Below, in pieces: positions 1-7,272 of a stretch of 12,988 bases of DNA (within the stretch, counting starts at the first letter, position 1; each line of letters opens with the position of its first letter). The position numbers and the translations under genes are program-made. This DNA comes from a bacterium (GTDB lineage Bacteria > UBA9089 > UBA9088): contig JBFLYE010000176.1 in NCBI GenBank assembly GCA_040756715.1, positions 1 through 12,988 on the forward strand, in the 5' to 3' direction. The notes under the pieces are model-generated. The model was not told the origin of the DNA, searched no databases, and saw only the letters and a list, made by a program, of their open reading frames with translations.

Positions 1-42
1 TCGTGATTAAAAAATCTCCCTCAAAATTTAACATTTCTCTTT

Positions 43-62
43 CATTTTACAATTTACAATTG
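43..62. repeat. short AT-rich intergenic repeat
   Basis: This spot, downstream of the response-regulator gene, holds CATTTTACAATT followed by a partial second copy TACAATTG. The same 12-mer CATTTTACAATT recurs at 10212-10223 between pyrF and the dnaJ-ispF fusion. It may be a low-complexity intergenic repeat of this genome; no function can be assigned, and chance recurrence in AT-rich spacer DNA is possible. Confidence 0.3.
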
Positions 63-76
63 TTTAGCTACAAATC

Positions 77-790
77 CTAAATAATCACCTTTCTCATCAC
101 ATCCAGAAGGCTTCCAAAATCAATAGGTTTTTTCATAGAGCCATAAAGCCACCTCGCCTCTTCCCTTTGTAAGATTTGGGTAAGGTCATAGCCTGTTATC
201 AAAAGCACCTTTATATCTTCGTAAATATTCCTTGCCTTTTTAAAGAGCAAAAGGCCATCCATATCAGGAAGGCAAAAATTTAAAAGAATAAGATTAACCC
301 TATTTCTCTTTAGAATAGCTAAAGCCTCCTCGCCATCTTTTGCACTTAAGACATTAAACCCTTCCATCTTTAGCTGCTCGCTTAAGAAATCCCTTATCCC
401 TGCCTCATCATCAACTACTAGAATCATCTTGTCACTTAAAAGGGTTTTCCTTATCATCTCAATTATCCTTCTTGGATTAAATGGTTTATGAATACATCCA
501 TAAGCACCCGAAACCATTGCTTGTTCTATCAGGTCTTCAACCGCAAAGCCTGTCATCATAATTACCTTGCAATCCGGAGCTTTTTCTTTAATCTTTAAGA
601 ATAGCTCAACGCCATTCATTCCAGGAAGCCTTATGTCTAACAGGGCAAGGTCAAATTTTGTTTCTTCTAGTCTTTCAAGGGCAGAATTTCCATCAAATGC
701 AACATCTCCTTTAAACCCCTCCGTCTCTACTATCTCTTTTAAGAGATCTGCTAAATCTTTCTCGTCATCCACGATTAAAATATTAGCCAC
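77..790 (-). CDS. tandem-receiver response regulator (REC-REC, second receiver lacks phospho-Asp)
   Basis: The 237-residue protein is two CheY-like receiver domains with no DNA-binding or enzymatic output domain. REC1 (about 1-118) is complete: acidic pair D8-D9, phospho-acceptor D52 in LLDIRLPGMNG, T80 and K102 (HKP). REC2 (about 121-237) keeps the acidic pair D127-D128, T199 and K221 (KKP), but its phospho-acceptor position is Asn171 (LILLNFCLPDMDG; codon AAT at 278-280 on the minus strand). REC2 should therefore be a pseudo-receiver, perhaps a dimerisation or partner-binding module. REC1 can plausibly be phosphorylated by a histidine kinase, but none is encoded nearby. The start is GTG at 788-790; an in-frame stop lies eight codons upstream and there is no Shine-Dalgarno at normal distance, in line with the predicted leaderless transcript. 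Role is likely phosphorelay or protein-protein signalling; the pathway is unknown. Confidence 0.9.
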   Translation of the reverse strand: MANILIVDDEKDLADLLKEIVETEGFKGDVAFDGNSALERLEETKFDLALLDIRLPGMNGVELFLKIKEKAPDCKVIMMTGFAVEDLIEQAMVSGAYGCIHKPFNPRRIIEMIRKTLLSDKMILVVDDEAGIRDFLSEQLKMEGFNVLSAKDGEEALAILKRNRVNLILLNFCLPDMDGLLLFKKARNIYEDIKVLLITGYDLTQILQREEARWLYGSMKKPIDFGSLLDVMRKVII

Positions 791-796
791 CTTGAA

Positions 797-825
797 AGAA
801 TAACATCCCTCTTAGGATTTGTCAA
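797..825 (-). promoter_or_regulatory. sigma70-type promoter of the tandem-receiver gene (leaderless)
   Basis: On the minus strand the -35 box is TTGACA (820-825) and the -10 box is TATTCT (797-802), separated by 17 bp. Only six bases (TTCAAG) separate the -10 from the GTG start at 790, so transcription should begin at or next to the start codon. Inferred from consensus match only. Confidence 0.65.
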
Positions 826-856
826 GAATCCAGTGCAGTCAACCCTAGGGTTTTGC

Positions 857-885
857 TTGCAAAGTTTTAGATATTGGAATAAAAT
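857..885 (+). promoter_or_regulatory. candidate promoter for the dciA-aroA gene run
   Basis: TTGCAA (857-862) and TAAAAT (880-885) are spaced by 17 bp, which would give a leader of about 30 nt ahead of dciA. A weaker alternative, TTGTCC (891-896) with TTTAAG (914-919), would end 5 nt before the ATG and give a leaderless transcript. The sequence does not decide between them. Confidence 0.35.
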
Positions 886-924
886 ATAGATTGTCCAGAG
901 CAAGATTAAATGCTTTAAGAAGAT

Positions 925-1221
925 ATGAGGAGAACAAAGAAGGTAGAAAGGATTGATGTAGTTCTTGATCGGGTATTAAAGGCGTCTGGCTTGGAGAATG
1001 CCTTTTTAGAGCAAAGGGTTATTTCTTTATTGCCAGAGATATTTGACAAAAGGATAATGGCACATATAAAATCATATCATATGGAGGATAGAATCCTCTT
1101 TATAAAGCTTGATAGCCCTGTCTGGGCAAGGGAGCTTTTGTTCTTGAAAAAAGAGATGATGGATAAGATAAACAACTCCTTGACAAAAAAATATATCAAG
1201 AATGTAATGTTTAAAAGCTAG
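925..1221 (+). CDS. dciA: DciA-like protein (DUF721 family), putative replicative-helicase loader
   Basis: The 98-residue protein matches the compact DUF721/DciA pattern: an N-terminal helical part, then an alternating strand (ILFIKLDSPVWARELLFLK, about 57-75) with the family's conserved Trp (W67) and following E-L, and a C-terminal 'IKNVMF' strand. DciA proteins replace DnaC in many bacteria and help load or activate the DnaB helicase; some family members are only annotated as DUF721. The protein is short and consists of little more than the core domain. It opens a run of same-strand genes leading to aroA. The start is the ATG at 925; AAGAAG just upstream is at best a weak ribosome site. Family assignment is fairly sure, function by family only. 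Confidence 0.75.
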   Translation: MRRTKKVERIDVVLDRVLKASGLENAFLEQRVISLLPEIFDKRIMAHIKSYHMEDRILFIKLDSPVWARELLFLKKEMMDKINNSLTKKYIKNVMFKS

Positions 1222-1254
1222 AGATCCCGAAAGAGTTCTTAGAGTTTTGAAACA

Positions 1255-2769
1255 ATGAAAAAGGCAATCTTTTTATTGCTATTTACAACCCTTGCTTTTG
1301 CTGAGGATTTTAAGCTTTCCTTCTTTATGGGAGAGGTCTTTGTAAAACAAAAGGATAAAACAGAATGGATAAAGGCATCCCTTAATATGATAATAAAAGA
1401 GGGAGACCAAATAAGGACAGGCGAAGATGCATCTGCTGAGATAATAAGAGGAGAGGATGTGATAAAGATTGCTTGCAATACAACCTTTACATTAAAAATT
1501 TTGGCAGAAAAGAGGGATGTATTCAGTGTATTTTTTGGCAAGGTCTGGCTGCGCATAAAAAGGCTAAAGGAGAAGGATACAACCATTGAGACACCAACCA
1601 CGGTTATGGGGCTTCGGGGAACCATATTCTCAGTTGATGTTTTGGGAAAGAGGACAATTACCGACCTCTTTGAGGGAGAGCTTGATATTTTAGCCGAGGG
1701 AAAGAGGTTTATTTTAAAGGCAAAAGAGAGGTTTTTACACGATGTGGATAGGCCAATTGAAAAAAGGATTGAGAAAAGACCTCTATCTGCCGATGAAATG
1801 AAGGGATTTAAAGAGATTTTTAAACTACCCGAGGAATTGCCAAAAGCGCCCTTACCCCAAGCAGCTATTCCTCAAACAGGGCTTGTTTCTTTAGAAAAAC
1901 CAAAGGAAAAATTGCTTTCTCAATTTAGTGCACCCAAAGAAATAGAGGATTTAAAAGGTGAAATAAGGGGTATAAGGAATGAATTAAAAACAGAAAGGCT
2001 ATCTATCCTTACGGTAAAGGAAAGGGATTTTTCTTGTGGAAGGACAATGAGGGATAAATGGGGAAACCTTGTCCGGGTTGAGCAACACCTCTATAGACCT
2101 ACAAATTCAAGCATAAGGTTTGTGAATATAAATAAGAGGGAGACGAGATTAGAAAATACAAGCCAATTTAGCTATGGAATGATTGATGCAGAATTTAATA
2201 AGGAGTTACCCGATGATATTAGAAAATGGCCAGAATGGATAAAGGGTATGGTGGATGAGGATACCATAGCTGACCTTCATCCAGAAATTGTAGAATTTAT
2301 CCTCTCCAATGGAAGGCCTCAGGAGGCAAATGCCGATAGGATGAGGTGGGTAAGCGAATGGGATTCTTCAAAAGATGAGCTTAAAGAACCCAATTTTTAT
2401 ATCGACAAAGGCGGAGATAATTCATTTGGTTATACCCCATACAGCAATGATTGGAAAAGCATAAGAGAAACAACTGGTGAATCCAAAAATGAATTTTGGT
2501 CTGAGGAGACATTTAAGATATCAAAGGGAGGAAATGTAGTAGGTGAAATGTTTGTCGGCTCATACCTTATCAACAACGATGGCAAGGTTTTAAATGAGGA
2601 TGATTTTAAAAACATTGATGGTTTTGATGCCTTAGAAACCACAGCCCTTGAAATGAGGTTTGAAAGCACAAATTTGTTAAACAAGCCAATTGACATTATT
2701 TTTACCGCAGATATTATTCTAGCAGGCATAAGGGAGTTGATGGGTAGTGTAATCGGAGCGATAGAGTGA
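1255..2769 (+). CDS. secreted FecR-domain protein with uncharacterised C-terminal region
   Basis: A Sec signal peptide covers residues 1-16 (MKKAIFLLLFTTLAFA, cleavage after AFA). Residues about 22-160 form a FecR-type domain (PF04773-like): an early 'GEVFV' strand, 'EGDQIRTGEDASAEI' and the signature ETPTTVMGLRGTIFSV at 112-127. Residues about 175-245 are a linker with Pro-rich and charged helical parts. Residues about 255-504 are a soluble region I do not recognise, rich in W, D and E, including RDKWGNLVRVEQ at 266-277. There is no sigma-factor regulator partner and no N-terminal transmembrane anti-sigma tail, so classical ferric-citrate signalling is unlikely. Free-standing FecR domains of this kind are usually periplasmic or surface proteins. 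It starts 33 nt after dciA, and its TGA overlaps the GTG start of the next secreted protein (GTGA, 2766-2769), which implies translational coupling and a joint envelope role. Confidence 0.8.
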   Translation: MKKAIFLLLFTTLAFAEDFKLSFFMGEVFVKQKDKTEWIKASLNMIIKEGDQIRTGEDASAEIIRGEDVIKIACNTTFTLKILAEKRDVFSVFFGKVWLRIKRLKEKDTTIETPTTVMGLRGTIFSVDVLGKRTITDLFEGELDILAEGKRFILKAKERFLHDVDRPIEKRIEKRPLSADEMKGFKEIFKLPEELPKAPLPQAAIPQTGLVSLEKPKEKLLSQFSAPKEIEDLKGEIRGIRNELKTERLSILTVKERDFSCGRTMRDKWGNLVRVEQHLYRPTNSSIRFVNINKRETRLENTSQFSYGMIDAEFNKELPDDIRKWPEWIKGMVDEDTIADLHPEIVEFILSNGRPQEANADRMRWVSEWDSSKDELKEPNFYIDKGGDNSFGYTPYSNDWKSIRETTGESKNEFWSEETFKISKGGNVVGEMFVGSYLINNDGKVLNEDDFKNIDGFDALETTALEMRFESTNLLNKPIDIIFTADIILAGIRELMGSVIGAIE

Positions 2770-3479
2770 AAAAAGTCCTTATCCTCCTTTTTCTTTCAGA
2801 AATAGCCTTTGCCGGATTAAAAGAATGGGGGGCAGAGAAGGCAATTGACCTTGCCACAAGGCTTGATGAGGCCTTGATTGACCTTTCTCAAAGCTCATCC
2901 GACCTCTCTTGCCTACCAAAAAACAAAAGATTTAAAATAAACCTTAACCTTTTACCGTTTATCCTTCCTCCTATTTTTCCCAATGCAAGCCTTAAGCTAA
3001 AGGTATTAGGGGAGAAAAAAAGGCTACCCCAAATTGCCTTGGAAGCAGATTATGGAGAGGTAATTGGCTTAAGGTTTGCCGAAGAAATGGAAGATATTGA
3101 AAAGGCAAGGTGCTACACCTATGCTGCCTCCCTTATCCTAAAGAAAAGCCTAAGGGATAATGTCTCTATATTTGGTGGGATAAGGAACATAAGGGGAAAA
3201 TGCGAGATTTTCCTTTCTGAAAAAGGGACATCTTCTGATTGGATTAAAAGAGAAGACCTTCCCACAAATGTCAAATTGGATGAGATTGCTATATTTTCAG
3301 GGCTTTATATCTTAAGGGGGAAAAATGGATTTTGGTCAGTTGCCTCTGGCTATATCCTGAAAAGAAAAAAGCTTTTCTCCAAGATTGAGCTTGGGTTTGG
3401 TAAGCATTGGGCATTTTCCCTAGGGATTTACCCAGAGGGTGTATTTACCTTCCATCCTATGCTTAATTTAAGGTTTTAA
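2766..3479 (+). CDS. exported protein, predicted small outer-membrane beta-barrel
   Basis: The 237-residue protein begins with a signal peptide (residues 1-16, cleavage after AFA) and shows many short alternating strands (for example 'FKINLNLLPF', 'LKLKVLG', 'FSKIELGFG'). It ends on an aromatic residue in HPMLNLRF, a typical C-terminal beta-barrel signal. A helical segment (about 17-45) precedes the barrel-like part. No family is recognised. The start is GTG overlapping the previous stop by 4 nt, and the stop codon directly abuts the next ATG (TAA|ATG at 3477-3482), so the three secreted proteins in this block are probably co-translated. It could be a periplasmic beta-rich protein rather than a true porin. 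Confidence 0.7.
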   Translation: MKKVLILLFLSEIAFAGLKEWGAEKAIDLATRLDEALIDLSQSSSDLSCLPKNKRFKINLNLLPFILPPIFPNASLKLKVLGEKKRLPQIALEADYGEVIGLRFAEEMEDIEKARCYTYAASLILKKSLRDNVSIFGGIRNIRGKCEIFLSEKGTSSDWIKREDLPTNVKLDEIAIFSGLYILRGKNGFWSVASGYILKRKKLFSKIELGFGKHWAFSLGIYPEGVFTFHPMLNLRF

Positions 3480-4616
3480 ATGAAGAGATTTTTGTTGCTT
3501 ATTCCATTCTTTGCGTGGTCTATTGAATTTAGCCCATATTATAACTACACCTTATCCCAAGGCTATAACTTTGGCAAAGACATTTCCTCCTCTTTTGGCA
3601 CAGGAATAATCAATGATCTAGGATGCCAAATAAAGCTTAATGGTAAAAATAGCCTCCTCTTCCTTTATGAGGCAAGTTATGAAGGACCAGGATTAAAAGA
3701 GGAGGGAAGATTTACTGATCGATACCAAGACCACCTCCTTGTTGCCTCGTATAAAAAGAAATTTGATAAATTGATTTTAAAAACAAGGCTTGATTACACA
3801 AAGAGCTTTACACGGTCAGGTGTTTCTGAAGATTGGGATTCTGGAGATTATAATTATAACAAGCTTGGGTTTGGGCTAGACCTTCTTTCTTCTATTAGAA
3901 ATATAAAGCTTGGGCTCAAAGGAAAGATTGCTCATATTAAATACCCGAATTATACATACCTTCTGGGCGAGATAGACCCAAAATATGACATCCCAAGGTA
4001 TGACCATAACCTATATAAAATTTCATTATCGGGGGGCTATTTAATTCAAAAAAAGCTCCCCTGCGAAACCTCTTTTGACATTGTCTTTAGGAATTACAAG
4101 AATGAATTTATCAAGGATGTAAACTCTGGGGCAGATACAAAAGAAAAGGAGAAGGATCGGGTTATAAGCCTTAATGGCAATATTTCTTATCCCTTAAAAG
4201 AAAATCTTGACCTGGGAATGGATTCCTCCTTTTCATTCTTAAGGTCAAACTACAATGAGGTAAAATTTGCCTCGGGTGGAACGGTTACCGATGCTTGCTC
4301 TTCATTCTATAACTATAACCTTTATTGTTTTTCCCCCTTTATAAGCTATGGAGAAAAAACAAGGCTCAATCTTTCCTATTCCCTTGAAATGAAGAATTTT
4401 TCCCACCAAAAGGCAGAGGATAAAGATGGAAATTGGCTATCTGACAAGAGAAAAGATAGAACAAGCCTTATTCTCATTTCTGCTACAAAAAAGATAAACA
4501 GACAGGTTTCTGCCACAATATCCTATGGAATAAAAGCCCTATCCTCTAATATGGAAAAGACCGGATATAACACCACCTATAATTCGTTGGGGTTTAATTT
4601 GCAATTTGAATACTAA
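3480..4616 (+). CDS. predicted outer-membrane beta-barrel protein
   Basis: The 378-residue protein has a short signal peptide (about 1-14, MKRFLLLIPFFAWS), then strands of alternating polar and hydrophobic residues rich in Tyr/Phe with acidic turns throughout, ending in a final strand SLGFNLQFEY with a terminal aromatic residue. This is the pattern of a 12-18-strand outer-membrane barrel, possibly a porin-like or adhesion protein; no specific family is recognised. It follows the previous gene with zero spacing and overlaps the LptA-like gene by 11 nt. Together with FecR-domain, barrel and LptA-like neighbours it forms an envelope module of unknown purpose. Confidence 0.75.
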   Translation: MKRFLLLIPFFAWSIEFSPYYNYTLSQGYNFGKDISSSFGTGIINDLGCQIKLNGKNSLLFLYEASYEGPGLKEEGRFTDRYQDHLLVASYKKKFDKLILKTRLDYTKSFTRSGVSEDWDSGDYNYNKLGFGLDLLSSIRNIKLGLKGKIAHIKYPNYTYLLGEIDPKYDIPRYDHNLYKISLSGGYLIQKKLPCETSFDIVFRNYKNEFIKDVNSGADTKEKEKDRVISLNGNISYPLKENLDLGMDSSFSFLRSNYNEVKFASGGTVTDACSSFYNYNLYCFSPFISYGEKTRLNLSYSLEMKNFSHQKAEDKDGNWLSDKRKDRTSLILISATKKINRQVSATISYGIKALSSNMEKTGYNTTYNSLGFNLQFEY

Positions 4617-5121
4617 ATCTCTCCTCTTCTTGTTTCTTCTCACAACAAAGCTTTATCCCCTTACAATGACCGTGTCAGGGGATAGTGCAAATTGGAATAA
4701 AAAGAAGCAGGTTTTTGTTTTAAAGGGAAATGTTGTTTTAAAGAGGGGTTCTATTACCCTTAAGGCACCCATTGTCCGATTAAAGGGAGAGATTGAAAAC
4801 CCAGAGAAAATTATTGCCTCCGGAGGCGTTATTGTTTCTGATAAGGAACGGAATGCGACCATTAAGGCAGAGACAATTGAGGTATTTTTAAAGGAAAAAA
4901 GGGGATGGGCAAAGCAGGGGGTAAGGATTGAGTATAAAAACAGGGTAATCTTGGGAAAACAGGGGGTATATGATGGTTTAAAGGACATTGCAGAGCTAAC
5001 CGGTTCTTGCACAATGACAGAGGCAGGTAGGGTATTTGAAGCAGAAACAATGAGGTATTTTACCGAAGAAGATAAAATTGAATTTGAAGGGTCTGTAAAG
5101 GGTAAAATAGAGGTTAAATGA
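4606..5121 (+). CDS. LptA/OstA-like periplasmic protein
   Basis: The 171-residue protein has a hydrophobic N-terminal export segment (about 5-18) and an OstA-N/LptA-type beta-jellyroll: 'SGDSANWNKKKQVFVLKGNV' at 24-43, 'ITLKAPIVRL' at 50-59, 'KIIASGGVIV' at 68-77, 'ATIKAETIEV' at 84-93 and repeating strands to the end. LptA proteins bridge the inner and outer membranes for lipopolysaccharide transport, so this supports an LPS-bearing outer membrane. The only start giving a complete signal segment is TTG at 4606, inside the previous gene (11-nt overlap); the next in-frame ATG (residue 21) would remove the signal. The TGA overlaps the aroA ATG (ATGA, 5118-5121). It may be the cell's LptA or a paralogue dedicated to the neighbouring barrels. 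Confidence 0.8.
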   Translation: MNTKSLLFLFLLTTKLYPLTMTVSGDSANWNKKKQVFVLKGNVVLKRGSITLKAPIVRLKGEIENPEKIIASGGVIVSDKERNATIKAETIEVFLKEKRGWAKQGVRIEYKNRVILGKQGVYDGLKDIAELTGSCTMTEAGRVFEAETMRYFTEEDKIEFEGSVKGKIEVK

Positions 5122-6374
5122 AAGAAATAATTGTTCCTCCCGATAAATCCATATCCCATAGGGCAATTTTAATTGGCTCTCTATGTAAGAAGCCTCTTAA
5201 AATAAAAAATCCCCTTAAAGCAGGGGATACCCTATCTACCATATCCTGTCTTCGTTCCCTTGGGATAAGGATAGAGGAAGAATGGGGAATGCGGAGTGCG
5301 GAGTGCGGAGTGAATGAAATAATTGTTTATGGAAAGAGTTGGAAAAAGCCAGAAGCCCCCCTTTACTGCGGAAACTCTGGAACAACAATGAGGCTTCTTT
5401 CTGGAATCCTTGCAGGCCTTCCATATGAAGTAATCCTTACCGGAGATAGTTCATTAAGCAAAAGGCCAATGAGGAGGATAGGAGAGCCACTTTCTATGAT
5501 GGGTGCGAAATTTGTTGGTGATTATCCGCCGATTACAATAGAAGGAGGCGACCTAAAGGCTATATCATACAAGATGCCAATCTCAAGTGCTCAGGTAAAA
5601 TCTGCAATCCTTCTCGCAGGGTTGTCTGCCACGGGAAAAACAAGCATAACAGAACCCCTTCTATCCAGAGACCATACAGAAAGAATGTTAGAATTCTTAT
5701 GTGTTCCTATAAAAAGGGATGGCTTTACAATTTCCCTTGATGGACCCTTTGAAATTGAAGGAGGATTAGAAATAGAAATCCCAGGGGATTTCTCATCTGC
5801 CTCATTTTTTATTGGCGCAGGCATTATCCTTAATAGAGAGATTAAGATTAAAAATATAGGGATAAACAAGACAAGAATAGGGTTTCTTGATTGTTTGAAA
5901 AAGATGGGTGCAGCTTTTACCATAGAAAATGAAAGGCTTATCTGCAATGAGCCTATTGGCGATATTATTATAAACCCAAGCAGGCTTTCTGGAATTGAGG
6001 TTTCCCCTAAAGATATTCCAATAATGATTGACGAGGTTCCTATTCTTTCTATTTTAGCTTTATTTGCAGAGGGAACAACCATAATAAAAGGCTCATCTGA
6101 GCTTAGGGCAAAGGAAACCGATAGGATAAAGGCAATGGTATTAGAGCTTTCAAAACTAGGGGCAAGGATAAGCGAATTGCCAGATGGTATGGTTATAGAG
6201 GGTGGCTATCCATTAAAGGGAGCAGGTCTTTATTCCCACAAAGACCATAGGATTGCAATGGCCCTTTCTGTTTTATCCCTTAAGGTTCCTGGAATAGAGA
6301 TTGAAGGAAAAGAATGGGCAGATATCTCCTTTCCCAATTTTTATGAGATGATTTCTTGGTTTAAGAAAGGCTAA
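5118..6374 (+). CDS. aroA: 3-phosphoshikimate 1-carboxyvinyltransferase (EPSP synthase)
   Basis: It catalyses transfer of enolpyruvyl from PEP to shikimate-3-phosphate, the sixth step of chorismate and aromatic amino-acid synthesis, in the cytosol. At 418 residues it is full length, with all signature motifs: VPPDKSISHR at 6-15 (K10, S11), GNSGTTMR at 85-92, SSAQVKSA at 156-163, RDHTER at 184-189, catalytic D305 in MIDEVPI, RAKETDR at 330-336 and HKDHRIAM at 374-381. The ATG overlaps the LptA-like stop, with an AGAGG ribosome site just upstream. Residues 58-65 (MRSAECGV) are encoded by a three-copy 7-bp repeat that looks like an in-frame insertion in a loop. The 3' end overlaps the convergent metF by 14 nt. 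Confidence 0.97.
   Translation: MKEIIVPPDKSISHRAILIGSLCKKPLKIKNPLKAGDTLSTISCLRSLGIRIEEEWGMRSAECGVNEIIVYGKSWKKPEAPLYCGNSGTTMRLLSGILAGLPYEVILTGDSSLSKRPMRRIGEPLSMMGAKFVGDYPPITIEGGDLKAISYKMPISSAQVKSAILLAGLSATGKTSITEPLLSRDHTERMLEFLCVPIKRDGFTISLDGPFEIEGGLEIEIPGDFSSASFFIGAGIILNREIKIKNIGINKTRIGFLDCLKKMGAAFTIENERLICNEPIGDIIINPSRLSGIEVSPKDIPIMIDEVPILSILALFAEGTTIIKGSSELRAKETDRIKAMVLELSKLGARISELPDGMVIEGGYPLKGAGLYSHKDHRIAMALSVLSLKVPGIEIEGKEWADISFPNFYEMISWFKKG
5291..5311 (+). repeat. 7-bp tandem repeat (GCGGAGT)x3 inside aroA
   Basis: Three perfect head-to-tail copies of GCGGAGT lie within aroA and encode residues 58-65 without breaking the frame (21 bp, seven codons). The segment is far more GC- and G-rich than the surrounding coding DNA. 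It falls between two predicted strands near the N-terminal domain, where a loop extension should be tolerated. Confidence 0.9.
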
Positions 6375-7272
6375 TTTTAAGGTTTGCCCTTTTTACAATG
6401 AGAGAAACTACCTCCTCCCATTCTATTGCCATAATATGAATTCCCGCTACCCCTTCAATCTTTTTTATCTCCTCAATTGTCTCAACGCATATCTCTATTC
6501 CCTCTTCTTTCTGTTTTTCTTTTGCAACTCCCTTTAGCCTTGTAATTATTTCATCGGGAACATCCATTCCAGCCACGCTATTTTTTATGTAATTTGCCAT
6601 TGCTGCTGATTTTAGGGGTGTTATTCCCGCAAGGATATAAGCCTTTTCTGAAAGCCCTTTTTCTACAATTCCTTCCATAAACCTTTTGAATTTTTCTAAA
6701 TTGAATATGCATTGTGTCTGGATAAATTCTGCTCCTGCCCTTATTTTCTTGGAAAGCCTTGATAGCCTAAACTCAAATGGGTCGGCAAATGGGTTTTCTA
6801 CCGCACCAATAAACATTTTTGGAATTCCCTCTATGCTATCCCCTCCCAAAACCTTACCTTCATCCCTCATTATCTTAACTGTCTGAATCAATTGGATAGA
6901 ATCAAGGTCAAAGACATTCCTTGCTTGCGGATGATTACCCAATTTCTGGTGGTCTCCCGAGAGGCATAGAATGTTTTCAATGCCTAGGGCATAGGCACCA
7001 AATATATCTGATTGTATGGCAATTCTATTCCTATCCCTTGTGGTCATCTGCATAATGGGTTCAATTCCCAATTGCTTTAAAATACAGCAAGCCGCAATGC
7101 TTGACATTCTGACAATGGATGTCTGGTTGTCTGTAACATTCACCGCATCAACATAGCCCTTAAGGAAACCTCCCTTCTTTTCTATAATTCCTTTATCCGC
7201 TCCCTTTGGTGGTCCACATTCAGCGGTTACCACAAATGTTTTCTTCTCTAATAGCTCTTTTAACCTACTCAA
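6361..7272 (-). CDS. metF: methylenetetrahydrofolate reductase, catalytic subunit (MetF family)
   Basis: It reduces 5,10-methylene-THF to 5-methyl-THF, which feeds methionine synthesis or, in acetogenic lineages, the methyl branch of the Wood-Ljungdahl pathway. The 303-residue TIM-barrel shows VVTAECGPPKGAD at 14-26 (catalytic E18), NVTDNQ at 45-50, TTRDRNR at 77-83 and LCLSGDH at 102-108, all MetF signatures for FAD and folate binding. The start is TTG at 7270-7272, supported by a strong Shine-Dalgarno eight bases upstream, and overlaps the metV stop by 8 nt. The direct pairing with MetV argues for the two-subunit enzyme seen in acetogens and relatives. No RnfC2- or HdrA-like electron partner is adjacent. 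The 3' end overlaps aroA by 14 nt. Confidence 0.93.
   Translation of the reverse strand: MSRLKELLEKKTFVVTAECGPPKGADKGIIEKKGGFLKGYVDAVNVTDNQTSIVRMSSIAACCILKQLGIEPIMQMTTRDRNRIAIQSDIFGAYALGIENILCLSGDHQKLGNHPQARNVFDLDSIQLIQTVKIMRDEGKVLGGDSIEGIPKMFIGAVENPFADPFEFRLSRLSKKIRAGAEFIQTQCIFNLEKFKRFMEGIVEKGLSEKAYILAGITPLKSAAMANYIKNSVAGMDVPDEIITRLKGVAKEKQKEEGIEICVETIEEIKKIEGVAGIHIMAIEWEEVVSLIVKRANLKISLS

Noticed and set aside
1255-2769. Classical FecR anti-sigma regulator with a FecI/FecA system
   Set aside because: The protein has a cleavable signal peptide rather than an anti-sigma tail, and there is no ECF sigma factor or TonB receptor gene in the window.
4653-6082. Minus-strand ORFs opposite the LptA-like gene and aroA
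   Set aside because: Shadow frames of confidently identified genes, with Pro/Ser/Phe-rich nonsense composition.
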